A DNA stretch of 64,000 nucleotides from Burkholderiaceae bacterium (GCA_016790575.1 JAEUOU010000014.1:45586-109585), one strand, 5' to 3'. Numbered from the stretch's first letter, positions 31,115-40,184 are shown. Notes: generated by a model from the sequence alone, not told the origin. Numbers and translations are program-made.

Positions 31115-32170
31115 TTACTTGTAGCCCACGCGGTCCAGCATCTGCTGGGTCCGTGTCAGGTTCCTCGATACCACGCTCAGCGGGATGGTCTCGGCTTTGA
31201 ACTGGCCGCCACTCATGGCCTTGAGCGCCGGGTTGTCGATTGCGACGCCCTTGGCAGTGGGCCATTCGTTGTTGCCGTTGGCGAAATGGTTCTGGGCGAA
31301 GTCGCTGGAGAGGAACTCCAGGAACTGGATGGCGGCCTGCGGGTTTTTCGAATGACGCGCCACGGCTCCGCCGGCGATGTTCATGTGGGTGCCCCAACTG
31401 CTCTGGTTGGGGAAAACCACCCCAATTTTCTCGGTCACGGCACGGTCCTCGGGTTTGGTCGACTTCATCAGACGGGCGAGGTAGTAGGTGTTGGTGACGG
31501 CAATGGCGCATTCGCCCGAGGCTACGGCGCGGATCTGGTCGGTATCGCCGCCTTTGGGCGGGCGCGCCATGTTGTCCACCATGCCCTTGAGCCAGCTTTC
31601 CGCCTTGGCCTCACCGACATGCTCGACCATGGTGGCGAACAGACTGATGTTGTAGGGGTGTGAGCCGGAGCGGGTGCACAGTTTTCCTTTGTTCTTCGGG
31701 TCTCCGAGCTCTTCGTACGTGTCGACATCGTCCTTCCTGACTTTGAGCTTGTCATAGACCACGACCCGGGCGCGGGTGGAAAAGCCGAACCAGGCGGTGC
31801 CATCAGCGGATGCCGGGCCCCGGTACTGCGCAGGAATGCGCTCTTCCAGCACTTTGGACGTGACAGGTTTGAACAGACCGTCACTTTCGGCGCGGGCCAG
31901 ACGCGCCGCATCCACCAGCAAGACGATGTCGGCCGGCGAAGCGGCGCCTTCTGTCTTGAGGCGGTTGAGCAGTCCGGCATCGTCGCTGTCGACGCGGTTG
32001 ATCTTGATGCCGGTGGTTCGTGTGAAGGTGTCGTACATCGTGTCATCGGTCTGGTAGTGCCGGGCCGAATAGATGTTGAGTACCTTTTCCTGCGCCAATG
32101 CGGTGCCGCTGGCGAGCGAAGCGGCGAGCAGGCCGAAGATCAGGGGGCGGACGGTGGGGAGTGTGGTCAT
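31115..32170 (-). CDS. ferric iron ABC transporter substrate-binding protein (FbpA/FutA-like)
   Basis: A 351-residue periplasmic protein with a signal peptide cut near GTALAQ. The mature chain starts [16 protein letters not shown], the hallmark of the FutA/FbpA family (an N-terminal Tyr and a HYQTD stretch). The NTYYLARL segment contains the two adjacent tyrosines that bind iron. It should capture Fe3+ in the periplasm. Permease and ATPase genes are absent nearby, so it must work with a partner elsewhere. The leader upstream of the ATG is CT-rich and lacks a clear ribosome binding site. A Fur-like site lies about 50 bases before the start, consistent with iron repression. Confidence 0.92.
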   Translation of the reverse strand: MTTLPTVRPLIFGLLAASLASGTALAQEKVLNIYSARHYQTDDTMYDTFTRTTGIKINRVDSDDAGLLNRLKTEGAASPADIVLLVDAARLARAESDGLFKPVTSKVLEERIPAQYRGPASADGTAWFGFSTRARVVVYDKLKVRKDDVDTYEELGDPKNKGKLCTRSGSHPYNISLFATMVEHVGEAKAESWLKGMVDNMARPPKGGDTDQIRAVASGECAIAVTNTYYLARLMKSTKPEDRAVTEKIGVVFPNQSSWGTHMNIAGGAVARHSKNPQAAIQFLEFLSSDFAQNHFANGNNEWPTAKGVAIDNPALKAMSGGQFKAETIPLSVVSRNLTRTQQMLDRVGYK

Positions 32171-32215
32171 GAGAAGGCAGAGAGAGGGTTGAAGCGAATG
32201 GCGTGATGATAAAGC

Positions 32216-32233
32216 AAACGCGAATCATTCCTA
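32216..32233. promoter_or_regulatory. Fur-box-like site upstream of the iron-binding protein
   Basis: The minus strand reads TAGGAATGATTCGCGTTT, close to beta-proteobacterial Fur boxes of the form AATGATTCGC with flanking A/T. It lies 46 bases before the start codon, in a position suited to repression by iron-loaded Fur. Confidence 0.5.
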
Positions 32234-32342
32234 ATAAAATCCAGTAATCCGGTCAGGTATTTCCGTGGTCCACCGGTTGAAGAGTCGAGCCGCCAGGGCA
32301 GCAATCCGCCCGGGAATTGGCGCGGTGGACTGACGGGCGGAC

Positions 32343-32374
32343 AAAAAAAGAGGCCCAGTCTTGCGACTGGGCCT
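32343..32374 (-). terminator. strong terminator after the phasin gene
   Basis: AGGCCCAGTC and GACTGGGCCT form a perfect ten-base stem around TTGC, followed on the minus strand by seven Ts. It lies about 160 bases after the phasin stop, leaving a 3' untranslated region of that length (32375-32531) with no gene visible. Confidence 0.88.
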
Positions 32375-32531
32375 TCAAGGGATCCCTGAACCCTGAAGGT
32401 TACGAAAGGACCCGAGGAGACAACTGGTTGAGAAAACGCTTCAAAGCGACATCTCGTTGACCGGCAGTATGCGGTTTCGCGGGCCCGGGGTGTAGAGGTT
32501 CCCCTCCACTGCGGGCCCTCGCGGGGACCGA

Positions 32532-33074
32532 TCAGCGCTTTTTCGTGGCCGTCTTGGACGCATTGACGGCGGTGGTCGTCACGGCGTTGAAGTTGGCTTC
32601 GGCGACATCGGACGCTTGCTTGACAGCCTTTTGCACCGATTCGAATGCGTTGTTGGCAGCGGCGACAGCGCTCTTGACCACCGCAACTGCGGTTTCGGAG
32701 CCGGCGGGGGCGTTTTTGGCGGCGTTGTCAACCAGAGCGGCGAACTGCTGCTGGGCTTCAGCGGCCTTGCCCTCGAACGCCTTGGTGAATTCGGCACCGG
32801 TGCCCTGAGCGATGTCGTACAGGTGGCGGCTGTAAGCCGCGGTCTTCTCAGCCAAGGGCTGGAACAGGCTGGCTTGCAAAGCCAGAAGTTCTTGCGCATC
32901 CTTGACGCTCAGCACGGCCTGGGTGTGGGTCGCCGATTCGTTCAGGGCCGCTTTGGTGGCGGTGATGTTCAGTTCGACGAGTTTTTCGACGCCTTCGAAG
33001 GCTTTGTTGGTCAGGCCAAACAGGGTTTCGAGGTTGGCTTTCTGGGCGGCGACGAGTTGTTCAGGGGTCAGCAT
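32532..33074 (-). CDS. phaP: phasin family protein (PHB granule-associated)
   Basis: A 180-residue phasin. The family N-terminus [20 protein letters not shown] is followed by long amphipathic helices ([20 protein letters not shown]) and an Ala/Lys tail. Phasins coat polyhydroxybutyrate granules and limit their size. The start at 33074 is placed after GGAGAG; a Met four codons upstream is less likely. Transcription ends at a strong terminator 160 bases downstream. The upstream region carries two similar palindromes, reasonable sites for the PHB-sensing repressor PhaR. Confidence 0.94.
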   Translation of the reverse strand: MLTPEQLVAAQKANLETLFGLTNKAFEGVEKLVELNITATKAALNESATHTQAVLSVKDAQELLALQASLFQPLAEKTAAYSRHLYDIAQGTGAEFTKAFEGKAAEAQQQFAALVDNAAKNAPAGSETAVAVVKSAVAAANNAFESVQKAVKQASDVAEANFNAVTTTAVNASKTATKKR

Positions 33075-33134
33075 AGGGCTCTCCAAAAGGTGATGGTGGA
33101 TCTTCTGCCACGCTGAACCCGTCAGGCTGACGAT

Positions 33135-33151
33135 ATGTTGCAGTGCAGCAT
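33135..33151. promoter_or_regulatory. PhaR-like palindrome, site 1
   Basis: ATGTTGC, AGT and GCAGCAT form seven-base arms with one mismatch, 61 bases before the phasin start. It resembles site 2, 60 bases further upstream. TGC/GCA-type palindromes in phasin promoters are bound by PhaR in relatives; binding here is inferred. Confidence 0.5.
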
Positions 33152-33194
33152 GGTTCGTATTTTATGGACTTGCCCGGCAATTGCAAGTGCTTTT

Positions 33195-33211
33195 TTGTTG
33201 CGGTGCAACAT
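33195..33211. promoter_or_regulatory. PhaR-like palindrome, site 2
   Basis: TTGTTGC, GGT and GCAACAT form seven-base arms with a perfect inner six, sharing the TTGC-N-GTGCA core and arm spacing of site 1. The two centres are 60 bases apart, close to six helical turns, so two regulator dimers could sit on the same face. It also lies 75 bases before the divergent deacetylase gene. Confidence 0.5.
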
Positions 33212-33285
33212 CTAGGCGGAAAACCCTAAATCGGCTCCGTTTCGTACCCGCGTCACAATGCGCGGTCGATTGCTGCTTACCGTCC

Positions 33286-34275
33286 GTGCGCGCCTTTTAC
33301 GCCGATCAGTTTGTCCTGCCGCTCCCACCGGGCCACCGCTTTCCGATGGCCAAGTACGGGCTCCTGCGTGATCGTCTGCTCGGTTCACTCCCCGAGGTGC
33401 AGCTGCGGCCAGCACCGGAGGCGACTGCCGGAGAACTGGCATTGGTGCATGCGCCAGACTATGTCGAAGCGATCCACAACGGCACGGTGGCGCCCGCCGT
33501 GGTTCGGGAAATTGGCTTTCCCTGGTCACCGGCCATGGCGCTGCGTGCCCGGCTGTCCGTCGGCGCCAGCATTTCAGCGGTGCGGGTGGCCCGAACGGAG
33601 GGGTTGGCCGCCAACCTCGCGGGGGGCACCCACCATGCGGGTGTGGGCGGCGGGGCCGGATTTTGTGTGTTCAACGACGTCGCCGTTGCGGCGCGGCTGG
33701 CGCAAGCCGAACACGCCCGCCAGAGCCGGCAAGTGCTTCAGGTTGCCATCATTGATCTGGACGTCCACCAGGGCGACGGCACCGCGCGGATATTCGCCGA
33801 CGACCCGTGCGTGTTCACCCTGTCGCTGCACGGCGCGCGAAACTACCCGTTTCGGAAAGCGCGCAGCGACCTGGACTGTGAACTTCCCGACGGCTGCGGC
33901 GACGCGGAATACCTGCAGGCGCTCGATGGCGCGCTCGATGAACTGAGCCATCGCTTCGATCCGGACTTGCTGATCTATCTGGCCGGTGCCGATCCGCACG
34001 AAGACGATCGCCTGGGCCGGCTTTCCCTCAGCTTCGAAGGGCTGGAGGCGCGGGACCGGCGGGTTTTCGATTGGGCCTGGCAGCGCCGGCTGCCACTGGC
34101 GTTTGTGATGGCGGGGGGATACGGACAGCGCCTGGAGAGCACCCTGCAGATCCAGGAGACGACCTTTCGTGTCGCGCTGGAGTACTGGCGGCGATGGCGG
34201 CGCGTGATTGCCCCGGTGCCTGTCGGTCCTGCGTCAGCCCCTGCCGAGCCGGGCTGGCAGAATCCGCGGGCATGA
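33286..34275 (+). CDS. histone deacetylase family hydrolase (acetylpolyamine amidohydrolase-like)
   Basis: A 329-residue zinc hydrolase of the arginase/deacetylase fold. The paired histidines are GGTHHAG (His116, His117), the metal ligands are in IIDLDVHQGDG (Asp157, Asp159, His161) with a third Asp in LAGADPHEDD, and GGYG ends the site. Bacterial members remove acetyl groups from acetylated polyamines, small amides or acetoin-related targets. A GTG start at 33286 gives the family N-terminus (RAFYADQFVLPLP); there is no in-frame ATG upstream. It is followed with a four-base overlap by a thioesterase gene and is divergent from the phasin gene, sharing its control region. Confidence 0.9.
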   Translation: MRAFYADQFVLPLPPGHRFPMAKYGLLRDRLLGSLPEVQLRPAPEATAGELALVHAPDYVEAIHNGTVAPAVVREIGFPWSPAMALRARLSVGASISAVRVARTEGLAANLAGGTHHAGVGGGAGFCVFNDVAVAARLAQAEHARQSRQVLQVAIIDLDVHQGDGTARIFADDPCVFTLSLHGARNYPFRKARSDLDCELPDGCGDAEYLQALDGALDELSHRFDPDLLIYLAGADPHEDDRLGRLSLSFEGLEARDRRVFDWAWQRRLPLAFVMAGGYGQRLESTLQIQETTFRVALEYWRRWRRVIAPVPVGPASAPAEPGWQNPRA

Positions 34276-34721
34276 GCGAATTGCCAACTTCCCACCGACC
34301 CACGCCGGCTTCTCGTGCCGACTATCGCGTTTTCCGTGAAATCACGACCCGCTGGATGGACAACGATGCCTACGGGCATGTGAACAACGTGGTCTATTAC
34401 AGCTGGTTCGATACGGCGGTCAACGCGTATCTGATCGAGCGCGGGGTTCTGGACATTGAACGTGGCGAGACGATTGGCCTGGTCATCGAAACCCAGTGCA
34501 ATTACTTCGAGCCGCTGGCCTTTCCCCAGACCATCGAAGCCGGTATCCGGGTGGCCAGGATCGGTAGCAGCAGTGTTCGTTATGAAGTGGGGCTGTTTGC
34601 CAGGGACAAGCCGCTGTGCGCCGCACGGGGGCATTTCGTCCATGTGTATGTGGATCGCTCTACGCGTCGCCCTGCGGCGCTGCCACCGGATCTGCTTTCC
34701 GTATTGAAAGGACTGACATGA
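34272..34721 (+). CDS. acyl-CoA thioesterase (4HBT hot-dog fold)
   Basis: A 149-residue thioesterase of the 4-hydroxybenzoyl-CoA type: WMDNDAYGHVNNVVYYSWFD contains the catalytic Asp in its usual place and the conserved GHVNN. Expected substrates are acyl- or aryl-CoA esters. Its start overlaps the deacetylase stop (ATGA), and its stop overlaps the nitroreductase start (ATGA), so the three proteins are probably made together. The frame extends upstream but only as overlap with the deacetylase gene. Which CoA ester is cleaved cannot be told from sequence. Confidence 0.9.
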   Translation: MSELPTSHRPTPASRADYRVFREITTRWMDNDAYGHVNNVVYYSWFDTAVNAYLIERGVLDIERGETIGLVIETQCNYFEPLAFPQTIEAGIRVARIGSSSVRYEVGLFARDKPLCAARGHFVHVYVDRSTRRPAALPPDLLSVLKGLT

Positions 34722-35455
34722 AACACCCCTCGACCGTTGTGCAGGTAAGCACCGTCATCCACGATCCTGCCAGCGTGGATGCCGCCATTGAAAGCCGCTT
34801 TTCGGCCCGTGCGTTTCTGCCCCGGCCCGTCCCGAAGACCGTTCTGCAGGACATTCTTCGGGTTGCCTCGCGAGCGCCGAGCGGAACCAACACCCAGCCG
34901 TGGAAGGTGTACGTGCTGCAAGGGAGCAAGAAGGACGAACTGGTCAGCCAGGTCTGCGCCGCCCACGATGCCATTGCGGCGAACCCGGCGCTGGCGGCCG
35001 GACACCCCGAACCCTATGACTACTATCCGGAAAAATGGGTCAGCCCCTACATCGACCGCCGCCGCGAATGTGGCTTTGGCCTGTATGGGGTGCTGGGCAT
35101 CGGCAAAGGGGACCGCGATCGCATGCATCAGCAGCATCAGCGCAATTTCCGGTTCTTTGACGCGCCGGTCGGACTGATGTTCACCATAGACCGGATCATG
35201 GGCCGGGGCAGCCTGCTCGACTACGGCATGTTCCTCCAGAGCATCATGGTGGCGGCGCGGGCCCGCGGTTTGCATACCTGTCCCCAGGCTGCCTGGAACG
35301 GCTTTCACTCCATCGTGCTGCCCCTGATCGGCGCCGCCGAGAATGAAATGCTGGTCTGCGGGATGTCGCTCGGCTATGCGGACGAATCGGAGCCGGTGAA
35401 TCATTACCAGACCACCCGGGTCGATCCGGGTGATTTCACCCATTGGGTCGGGTGA
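34718..35455 (+). CDS. nitroreductase family FMN oxidoreductase
   Basis: A 245-residue FMN-dependent oxidoreductase. FMN-phosphate and ring-binding residues fit SRFSARAFLPRPVP and the following SRAPSGTNTQPWKVYVL; CPQAAWNGFH and GMSLGYAD are typical of the large nitroreductase group that includes p-nitrobenzoate reductases. The natural substrate may be a nitroaromatic, quinone or enone. ATG at 34718 overlaps the thioesterase stop. The next gene, for a fused Liv-type permease, starts 85 bases later, so the run may extend into the transporter. Confidence 0.9.
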   Translation: MKHPSTVVQVSTVIHDPASVDAAIESRFSARAFLPRPVPKTVLQDILRVASRAPSGTNTQPWKVYVLQGSKKDELVSQVCAAHDAIAANPALAAGHPEPYDYYPEKWVSPYIDRRRECGFGLYGVLGIGKGDRDRMHQQHQRNFRFFDAPVGLMFTIDRIMGRGSLLDYGMFLQSIMVAARARGLHTCPQAAWNGFHSIVLPLIGAAENEMLVCGMSLGYADESEPVNHYQTTRVDPGDFTHWVG

Positions 35456-35540
35456 GCGGGCCTTCGCGTCAACGATGTTGCGTTCTCCGCCCGGTTGCCC
35501 TTGCGGTGCCGGACTGTCCTGACCCGGGCGGACTTCTGTC

Positions 35541-37409
35541 ATGACCGAAGCTTTCCTCCTTCCGCTGCTCAACGGCCTCAGCCACGCGACCACCCTGTTT
35601 CTCATGGCGGCCGGTCTGACCCTGATTTTCGGGGTGACACGGATCGTGAACTTCGCGCATGGCAGCTTTTTCATGCTGGGGGCGTTGCTGAGCGCCCACT
35701 GGGTCACCGAGTGGTTCCCCACCTGGTCCGAGAGTGCCTTGTTGTATGCGGGGGCCATGGTCCTGGGGGCTGTGGCAGCTGCATTGGTCGGTGCCCTGGT
35801 CGAGTGGGTGCTGTTGCGGCGGATGTATGGGGTGCCCGAGTTGTATCAGTTGGTGGCAACCTTCGGGCTGACCCTGGCACTGCATGACCTGATGCGCTGG
35901 TTTTTCGGCCCGGAGGAAGTCTTCGCGCCGCGCTTTCCGGGGCTCAAAGGCGCGGTTGAAATCGCGCCCGACCAGTTTTTCCCGACCTGGCAACTGTTTA
36001 CGCTGGTTCTTGGGCCGCTGGTCTGGCTGGGCTTGCACGCCATGCTGAACCGGACGGTCTTCGGTCGTCGCCTGCGCGCGGCCACGCAGGATCGCGCCAT
36101 GCTGGCGGCCCTGGGGGTCAATCCCAAGCCCCTCATGCTGGCCGCTGTGGTCATCGGCTGTGGTCTCGCGGGATTGGGCGGGGCGCTGCAATTGCCCCGC
36201 GAGCCTGCCCACCTGCAGATGGACGTGAGTGTTGTGGTCGAGACCTTTGTGGTGGTGGTCACCGGGGGGCTGGGCAGTATCACCGGCGCTTTTCTGGCGG
36301 CCCTGTTGATCGGGCTGGTGCATTCTTTCGGTGTGGGTTATTTCCCGCAGGCGACCCTGGTACTGGTCTTTCTGACCATGGCGGTGGTGCTTGCGATCCG
36401 GCCGCAGGGGCTGCTGGGGAAGCCTCTAGCCGATGGACCGCGAGAAATAGCGCAAAAATTCATCGTACCCAGCGTAAAAACGTCATCTAACGCTATTTAT
36501 ATGATAGCGTTTTGTGGTCCGGTTCTGTTGGCCTGGGGTGGGGGTGAGTACTGGCGCTTGCTTGCCGCCGATGCGTTGATCCTGATGATGTTCGGCATCA
36601 GTCTGCAGGCCATGATGGCGCTGGGCGGGCTTGTCAGTTTCGGGCACGCAGCGTTTTTCGCCTTGGGGGCCTATGGCACCGCCCTGTCACACCGGATGTG
36701 GGATTTCTCCCTTCCGGCCGCGTTGGCGGTCGGTTGTGCGGCGGCGATGGCGGTTGCCCTTGTGTTCGGTGCGGCGGCGGTCCGCAGCGCCGGGGTGTAT
36801 CTGGCCATGATGTCTCTGGCCCTGGCGCAGGTCATCTGGGCCACCGCGACGCAATGGATCGGGCTCACGGGCGGTGACAACGGCCTGATCGGGCTGCGCC
36901 TGGTCACGGCGGATACCCGAATGGTGTTTGATCTGTTGTTGCTGGCACTGGCGCTGCTGAGCGTCCTTGTACTGGGACGACTCTCCCGTTCGGTCTTCGG
37001 CGGGGCCTTGCAGGCGGGCCGGGATGCGCCCCAGCGGACCGCTGCCTCGGGGTTTTCGCTCGGTTGGATGCGCTATCGGATCTTCGTGGAAAGCGCGGTA
37101 CTGGCCGGTTTGGCCGGGGGGCTGTTTGCGGCGCATAAGGGGTCGGTTTTCCCCTCGGTGGCCAGCGTGGCGACTTCGGTCGATGCGCTGCTGGTTGTTT
37201 TGCTCGGTGGCGTGCACCAGCTGTGGGGCGTGGCCGTCGGCAGCGCGCTGCTGACGGGCCTTGCTGCCGAGCTGGGCCGGGGCTTCGATTATTGGCGTGG
37301 CGCGCTCGGTGTCCTGGTCATGGTGATCATGGTTCTCGCCCCGTCGGGTCTTTTGGGACTGGTTTCGGGTGGATTGCGCCGAAAAGCTCACGGCGGAGGT
37401 GGGGTGTGA
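35541..37409 (+). CDS. branched-chain amino-acid-type ABC permease, LivH-LivM fusion
   Basis: A 622-residue protein that joins the two permeases of a Liv-type importer. Residues 1-298 are LivH-like (HATTLFLMAAGLTLIFGVTR at the start, and NFAHGSFFMLG) and residues about 325-615 are LivM-like (GLVSFGHAAFFALGAYGTAL). The linker at residues 301-324 is encoded by repeat copy F, in frame, giving IAQKFIVPSVKTSSNAIYMI. About 16 membrane helices are expected. The ATP-binding subunits LivG and LivF follow directly; a binding protein is missing from the cluster. Substrates may be amino acids, amides, urea or aromatic acids. Confidence 0.92.
   Translation: MTEAFLLPLLNGLSHATTLFLMAAGLTLIFGVTRIVNFAHGSFFMLGALLSAHWVTEWFPTWSESALLYAGAMVLGAVAAALVGALVEWVLLRRMYGVPELYQLVATFGLTLALHDLMRWFFGPEEVFAPRFPGLKGAVEIAPDQFFPTWQLFTLVLGPLVWLGLHAMLNRTVFGRRLRAATQDRAMLAALGVNPKPLMLAAVVIGCGLAGLGGALQLPREPAHLQMDVSVVVETFVVVVTGGLGSITGAFLAALLIGLVHSFGVGYFPQATLVLVFLTMAVVLAIRPQGLLGKPLADGPREIAQKFIVPSVKTSSNAIYMIAFCGPVLLAWGGGEYWRLLAADALILMMFGISLQAMMALGGLVSFGHAAFFALGAYGTALSHRMWDFSLPAALAVGCAAAMAVALVFGAAAVRSAGVYLAMMSLALAQVIWATATQWIGLTGGDNGLIGLRLVTADTRMVFDLLLLALALLSVLVLGRLSRSVFGGALQAGRDAPQRTAASGFSLGWMRYRIFVESAVLAGLAGGLFAAHKGSVFPSVASVATSVDALLVVLLGGVHQLWGVAVGSALLTGLAAELGRGFDYWRGALGVLVMVIMVLAPSGLLGLVSGGLRRKAHGGGGV
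36443..36510 (+). repeat. dispersed short repeat, copy F (inside the LivH-LivM fusion)
   Basis: Sixth copy. It reads CGTACCCAGCGTAAAAACG then TCATCTAACGCTATTTATAT and ends in GATAGCG, which can pair with the preceding CGCTAT. It lies within an open coding frame at the exact boundary of the LivH and LivM halves. It has no stop codon in the frame used. Confidence 0.85.
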
Positions 37410-38185
37410 CGGCAGAACGCGTGGGGCTGCAGGTCACCCACCTGGTCAAGCGGTTTGGCGGCGTCCATGCGGTGGATGACGTGAGTTTCTCCGTGTCCGA
37501 GGGCGAGTGCACGGCGCTGATCGGGCCCAACGGAGCCGGCAAAAGTACCTTGTTCGCCTGTATCGCCGGACAACACCCGCTGACGGCGGGAGAGGTCCAT
37601 TGGCATGGCATTCGGCTGGACCATCTGGCGCCCGCAGCGCGGCTTCGGCATGGCGTGTCGCGTACCTTTCAGGTTGCGCAGACGTTCGAGGCACTGAGCG
37701 TTCGGCAGAACGTGCAACTGGCGCTGGCCGCGCCGGCCTTGTCTGCCTGGCGGGCCCTGGCGGGTGTTGAGGTCGGGGCGGCCGACCGCATCCTGGAGCG
37801 GCTGGGGCTGACGCCGCTCGCCGATGAGGCCGCTGCGGATTTGCCCTACGGCGCGCGCAAACGTCTGGAACTGGGAATTGCGCTGGCGGGTTTGTCGGCA
37901 ACCGGACCGCGCCTCTTGCTGCTGGATGAGCCGGCCGCGGGTCTGGCGGCGGCCGAACGCAAGGAACTGATGGCGTTGGTGCGAAGCCTGGTGACAGAGG
38001 GGGTGACCGTGTTGTACACCGAACACAATATGGATGCCGTGTTCGGCGTTGCCGATCGGGTCCTGGTGTTGATTGACGGCCAGCTGGCGGCCAGCGGACC
38101 CCCTGATGCGGTGGCGCAGGACGATCGGGTGCGGGGCCGGTATCTCGGCCATGATTTTGGCTTCGGGAGCGGTGGCGGTGCTTGA
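37406..38185 (+). CDS. livG: ABC transporter ATP-binding protein (LivG-like)
   Basis: A 259-residue ATPase with the Walker A motif GPNGAGKST, the Liv/Urt-type signature segment ADLPYGARKRLELGIALAG (an LPYG variant of the LSGGQ loop), Walker B LLLLDEPAAGL and the switch histidine in YTEHNMDAVF. It powers the fused permease encoded just upstream. The GTG start at 37406 overlaps the permease stop (GTGA) and follows GGAGGT; the open frame upstream of it is only an overlap. It overlaps the LivF gene by 35 bases. Confidence 0.93.
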   Translation: MTAERVGLQVTHLVKRFGGVHAVDDVSFSVSEGECTALIGPNGAGKSTLFACIAGQHPLTAGEVHWHGIRLDHLAPAARLRHGVSRTFQVAQTFEALSVRQNVQLALAAPALSAWRALAGVEVGAADRILERLGLTPLADEAAADLPYGARKRLELGIALAGLSATGPRLLLLDEPAAGLAAAERKELMALVRSLVTEGVTVLYTEHNMDAVFGVADRVLVLIDGQLAASGPPDAVAQDDRVRGRYLGHDFGFGSGGGA

Positions 38186-38804
38186 TCTGCAGTCCGTTAG
38201 CGCCTGGTACGGTCCGGCGCGGGCGCTTTTTGATGTGTCCTTGCGCGTGGAAGCCGGTGAGATGGTTGTGCTCCAGGGCCTCAACGGAGCGGGAAAGTCC
38301 ACCCTGCTGAAATCGATCATCGGGCTCGCGGATCGGGCGTCGGGCACCATCACGTGGGACGGCGCCGACATCACGCACTGGCCGTCGTACCGTCGTGCCC
38401 AGGCGGGACTCGGTTACGTGGCCGAAGACCGGCGCTTGTTCGGTGCGCTGACGGTTCGCGAGAACCTGCACCTTGCCGCACGGGGCGATGTGGCGCGGCG
38501 GGAACGCGAAGTGCTGGAGCTTTTCCCGCCCTTGGCGGGCTTCATGGGCCGACCTGCCAGCCACACCAGTGGCGGCGAGCAGCAGATGGTGGCCATTGCG
38601 CGAACGCTGATGACCTCGCCGCGCTTGCTCCTGCTCGATGAGCCCTGTGAGGGTATTGCCCCTTTGCTGGTCGTCGCCATACGTGATGCGCTGCTGCACC
38701 TCAAGGCCCAGGGAATGCCCATGCTGGTCGCCGAGCAGAACCGAATCCTGGCCGATCGGGCTGATCGGGTCGTCACCCTGGTCAGTGGCCGGGTCGGTGC
38801 CTGA
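38151..38804 (+). CDS. livF: ABC transporter ATP-binding protein (LivF-like)
   Basis: A 217-residue second ATPase of the Liv-type importer. Walker A is GLNGAGKST, the signature loop is TSGGEQQMVAIARTL and Walker B is LLLLDEPCEGIAP. The ATG at 38151 lies inside the 3' end of the livG gene; a GTG at about 38178 (AVAVLDLQSVSAWYG) is another possible start, giving a protein closer to the family N-terminus. It ends the transporter block; the nicotinate phosphoribosyltransferase gene follows after 189 bases with no clear terminator. Confidence 0.92.
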   Translation: MILASGAVAVLDLQSVSAWYGPARALFDVSLRVEAGEMVVLQGLNGAGKSTLLKSIIGLADRASGTITWDGADITHWPSYRRAQAGLGYVAEDRRLFGALTVRENLHLAARGDVARREREVLELFPPLAGFMGRPASHTSGGEQQMVAIARTLMTSPRLLLLDEPCEGIAPLLVVAIRDALLHLKAQGMPMLVAEQNRILADRADRVVTLVSGRVGA

Positions 38805-38993
38805 ACCCGTCGCCGGGAAAAGGGGCTGCGGCGATATTCCGAAATCTGCTGGCGGCGCCAGGCCCGTCGCACTCGCAGCGCCTCCGCCAGGCAGGGGTTT
38901 TTCCGGGGCGCGGTCCGGTCGATTGCGTCGCCCGCTCACGTACACTCAATCGGGTCTGCCGCCTGCCGCCGGCAGTTGTCCGGGACCGCGTTC

Positions 38994-40184
38994 ATGATCA
39001 TCACCAGCTTGCTGGACACAGACCTCTACAAGTTCACCATGATGCAGGTTGTCCTGCATCAGTTCCCGGGTGCTCAGGTGGAGTACCGCTTCCGTTGCCG
39101 CAACCCGGGGGTTGCGCTGGCACCCTATGTTCGGGAAATCCGCGACGAGATCCGGTCCTTGTGCAGCCTGCATTTCCAGGAAGCGGAACTGACCTACCTG
39201 CGTTCGCTGCGGTTCATAAAAAGCGACTTTGTCGATTTCCTGGGGCTTTTTCGCCTGAATGAAAAGTGCATTTCCGTTTCGCCCTTGCCTTCGGGCGAGA
39301 TCGACATCACCATTCAGGGGCCTTGGCTGCACACCATCCTGTTCGAGATTCCGGTGCTGGCCATTGTCAACGAGGTGTATTTCCGCAATGTTCATCAGGT
39401 TCCCGATTTCGTCGAGGGGCGCAAACGCCTGGACGAGAAAATCACCCGTTTGGGAGACGCAGGCCTGGGCGAACTGAAAATTGCCGATTACGGCACCCGC
39501 CGGCGTTTCTCCAAAGCCTGGCAAGAAGAGGTGCTGCGGGTACTGGCGGCACGTCTGGGGACCGGCTCGGCCGGACGTTTCGCCGGAACCAGCAACGTAC
39601 TGCTGGCAATGAAGCTGGGGCTGACGCCGCTGGGGACGATGGCGCATGAGTACTTGCAGGCGTGCCAGGCACTGGGTCCCCGATTGCGCGACAGTCAGGT
39701 TTTCGCCTTTGAGTCATGGGCGAAGGAATACCGGGGCGACCTGGGAATTGCGTTGTCGGACGTGTACGGCTTCAACGCCTTCCTGCGCGACTTCGACATG
39801 TATTTCTGCAAGCTGTTCGATGGCGCCCGCCACGACAGTGGTGATCCGTTCGCATGGGGGGAACGGCTGATCGAGCACTACCGGAAAAACCGGGTTGACC
39901 CCCACACCAAGACCCTGATCTTCAGCGACGGCCTCACCATTCCGAAGACCATTGAACTGTTCAACCGGTTTCGGGGCCGTTGCCAGCTGGCGTTCGGTAT
40001 CGGTACCAATCTGACCAATGACCTTGGTTATGAGCCCTTGCAGATCGTGATCAAGATGACCCGGTGCAACGGACAGCCGGTGGCCAAACTTTCCGATTCG
40101 CCCGGAAAAGGAATGTGCGATGACGAGAAGTATCTGGCCTACCTGCGTCAGGTTTTTGAAATTGATTCGCCCCACAGTGCGTGA
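38994..40184 (+). CDS. pncB: nicotinate phosphoribosyltransferase
   Basis: A 396-residue enzyme that converts nicotinate and PRPP to nicotinate mononucleotide in the NAD salvage pathway. Diagnostic stretches are [14 protein letters not shown] at the start, the [16 protein letters not shown] segment, [12 protein letters not shown] and [16 protein letters not shown]. The length is that of the proteobacterial PncB. The ATG at 38994 is chosen; a TTG 18 bases upstream is less likely. It precedes the NhaD antiporter gene by 36 bases on the same strand; whether they share a promoter is not visible. Confidence 0.95.
   Translation: MIITSLLDTDLYKFTMMQVVLHQFPGAQVEYRFRCRNPGVALAPYVREIRDEIRSLCSLHFQEAELTYLRSLRFIKSDFVDFLGLFRLNEKCISVSPLPSGEIDITIQGPWLHTILFEIPVLAIVNEVYFRNVHQVPDFVEGRKRLDEKITRLGDAGLGELKIADYGTRRRFSKAWQEEVLRVLAARLGTGSAGRFAGTSNVLLAMKLGLTPLGTMAHEYLQACQALGPRLRDSQVFAFESWAKEYRGDLGIALSDVYGFNAFLRDFDMYFCKLFDGARHDSGDPFAWGERLIEHYRKNRVDPHTKTLIFSDGLTIPKTIELFNRFRGRCQLAFGIGTNLTNDLGYEPLQIVIKMTRCNGQPVAKLSDSPGKGMCDDEKYLAYLRQVFEIDSPHSA

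Noticed and set aside
32341..32380. Hairpin as a possible small RNA gene
   Set aside because: Its perfect stem with seven Ts on the minus strand and its place after the phasin gene fit a terminator better.
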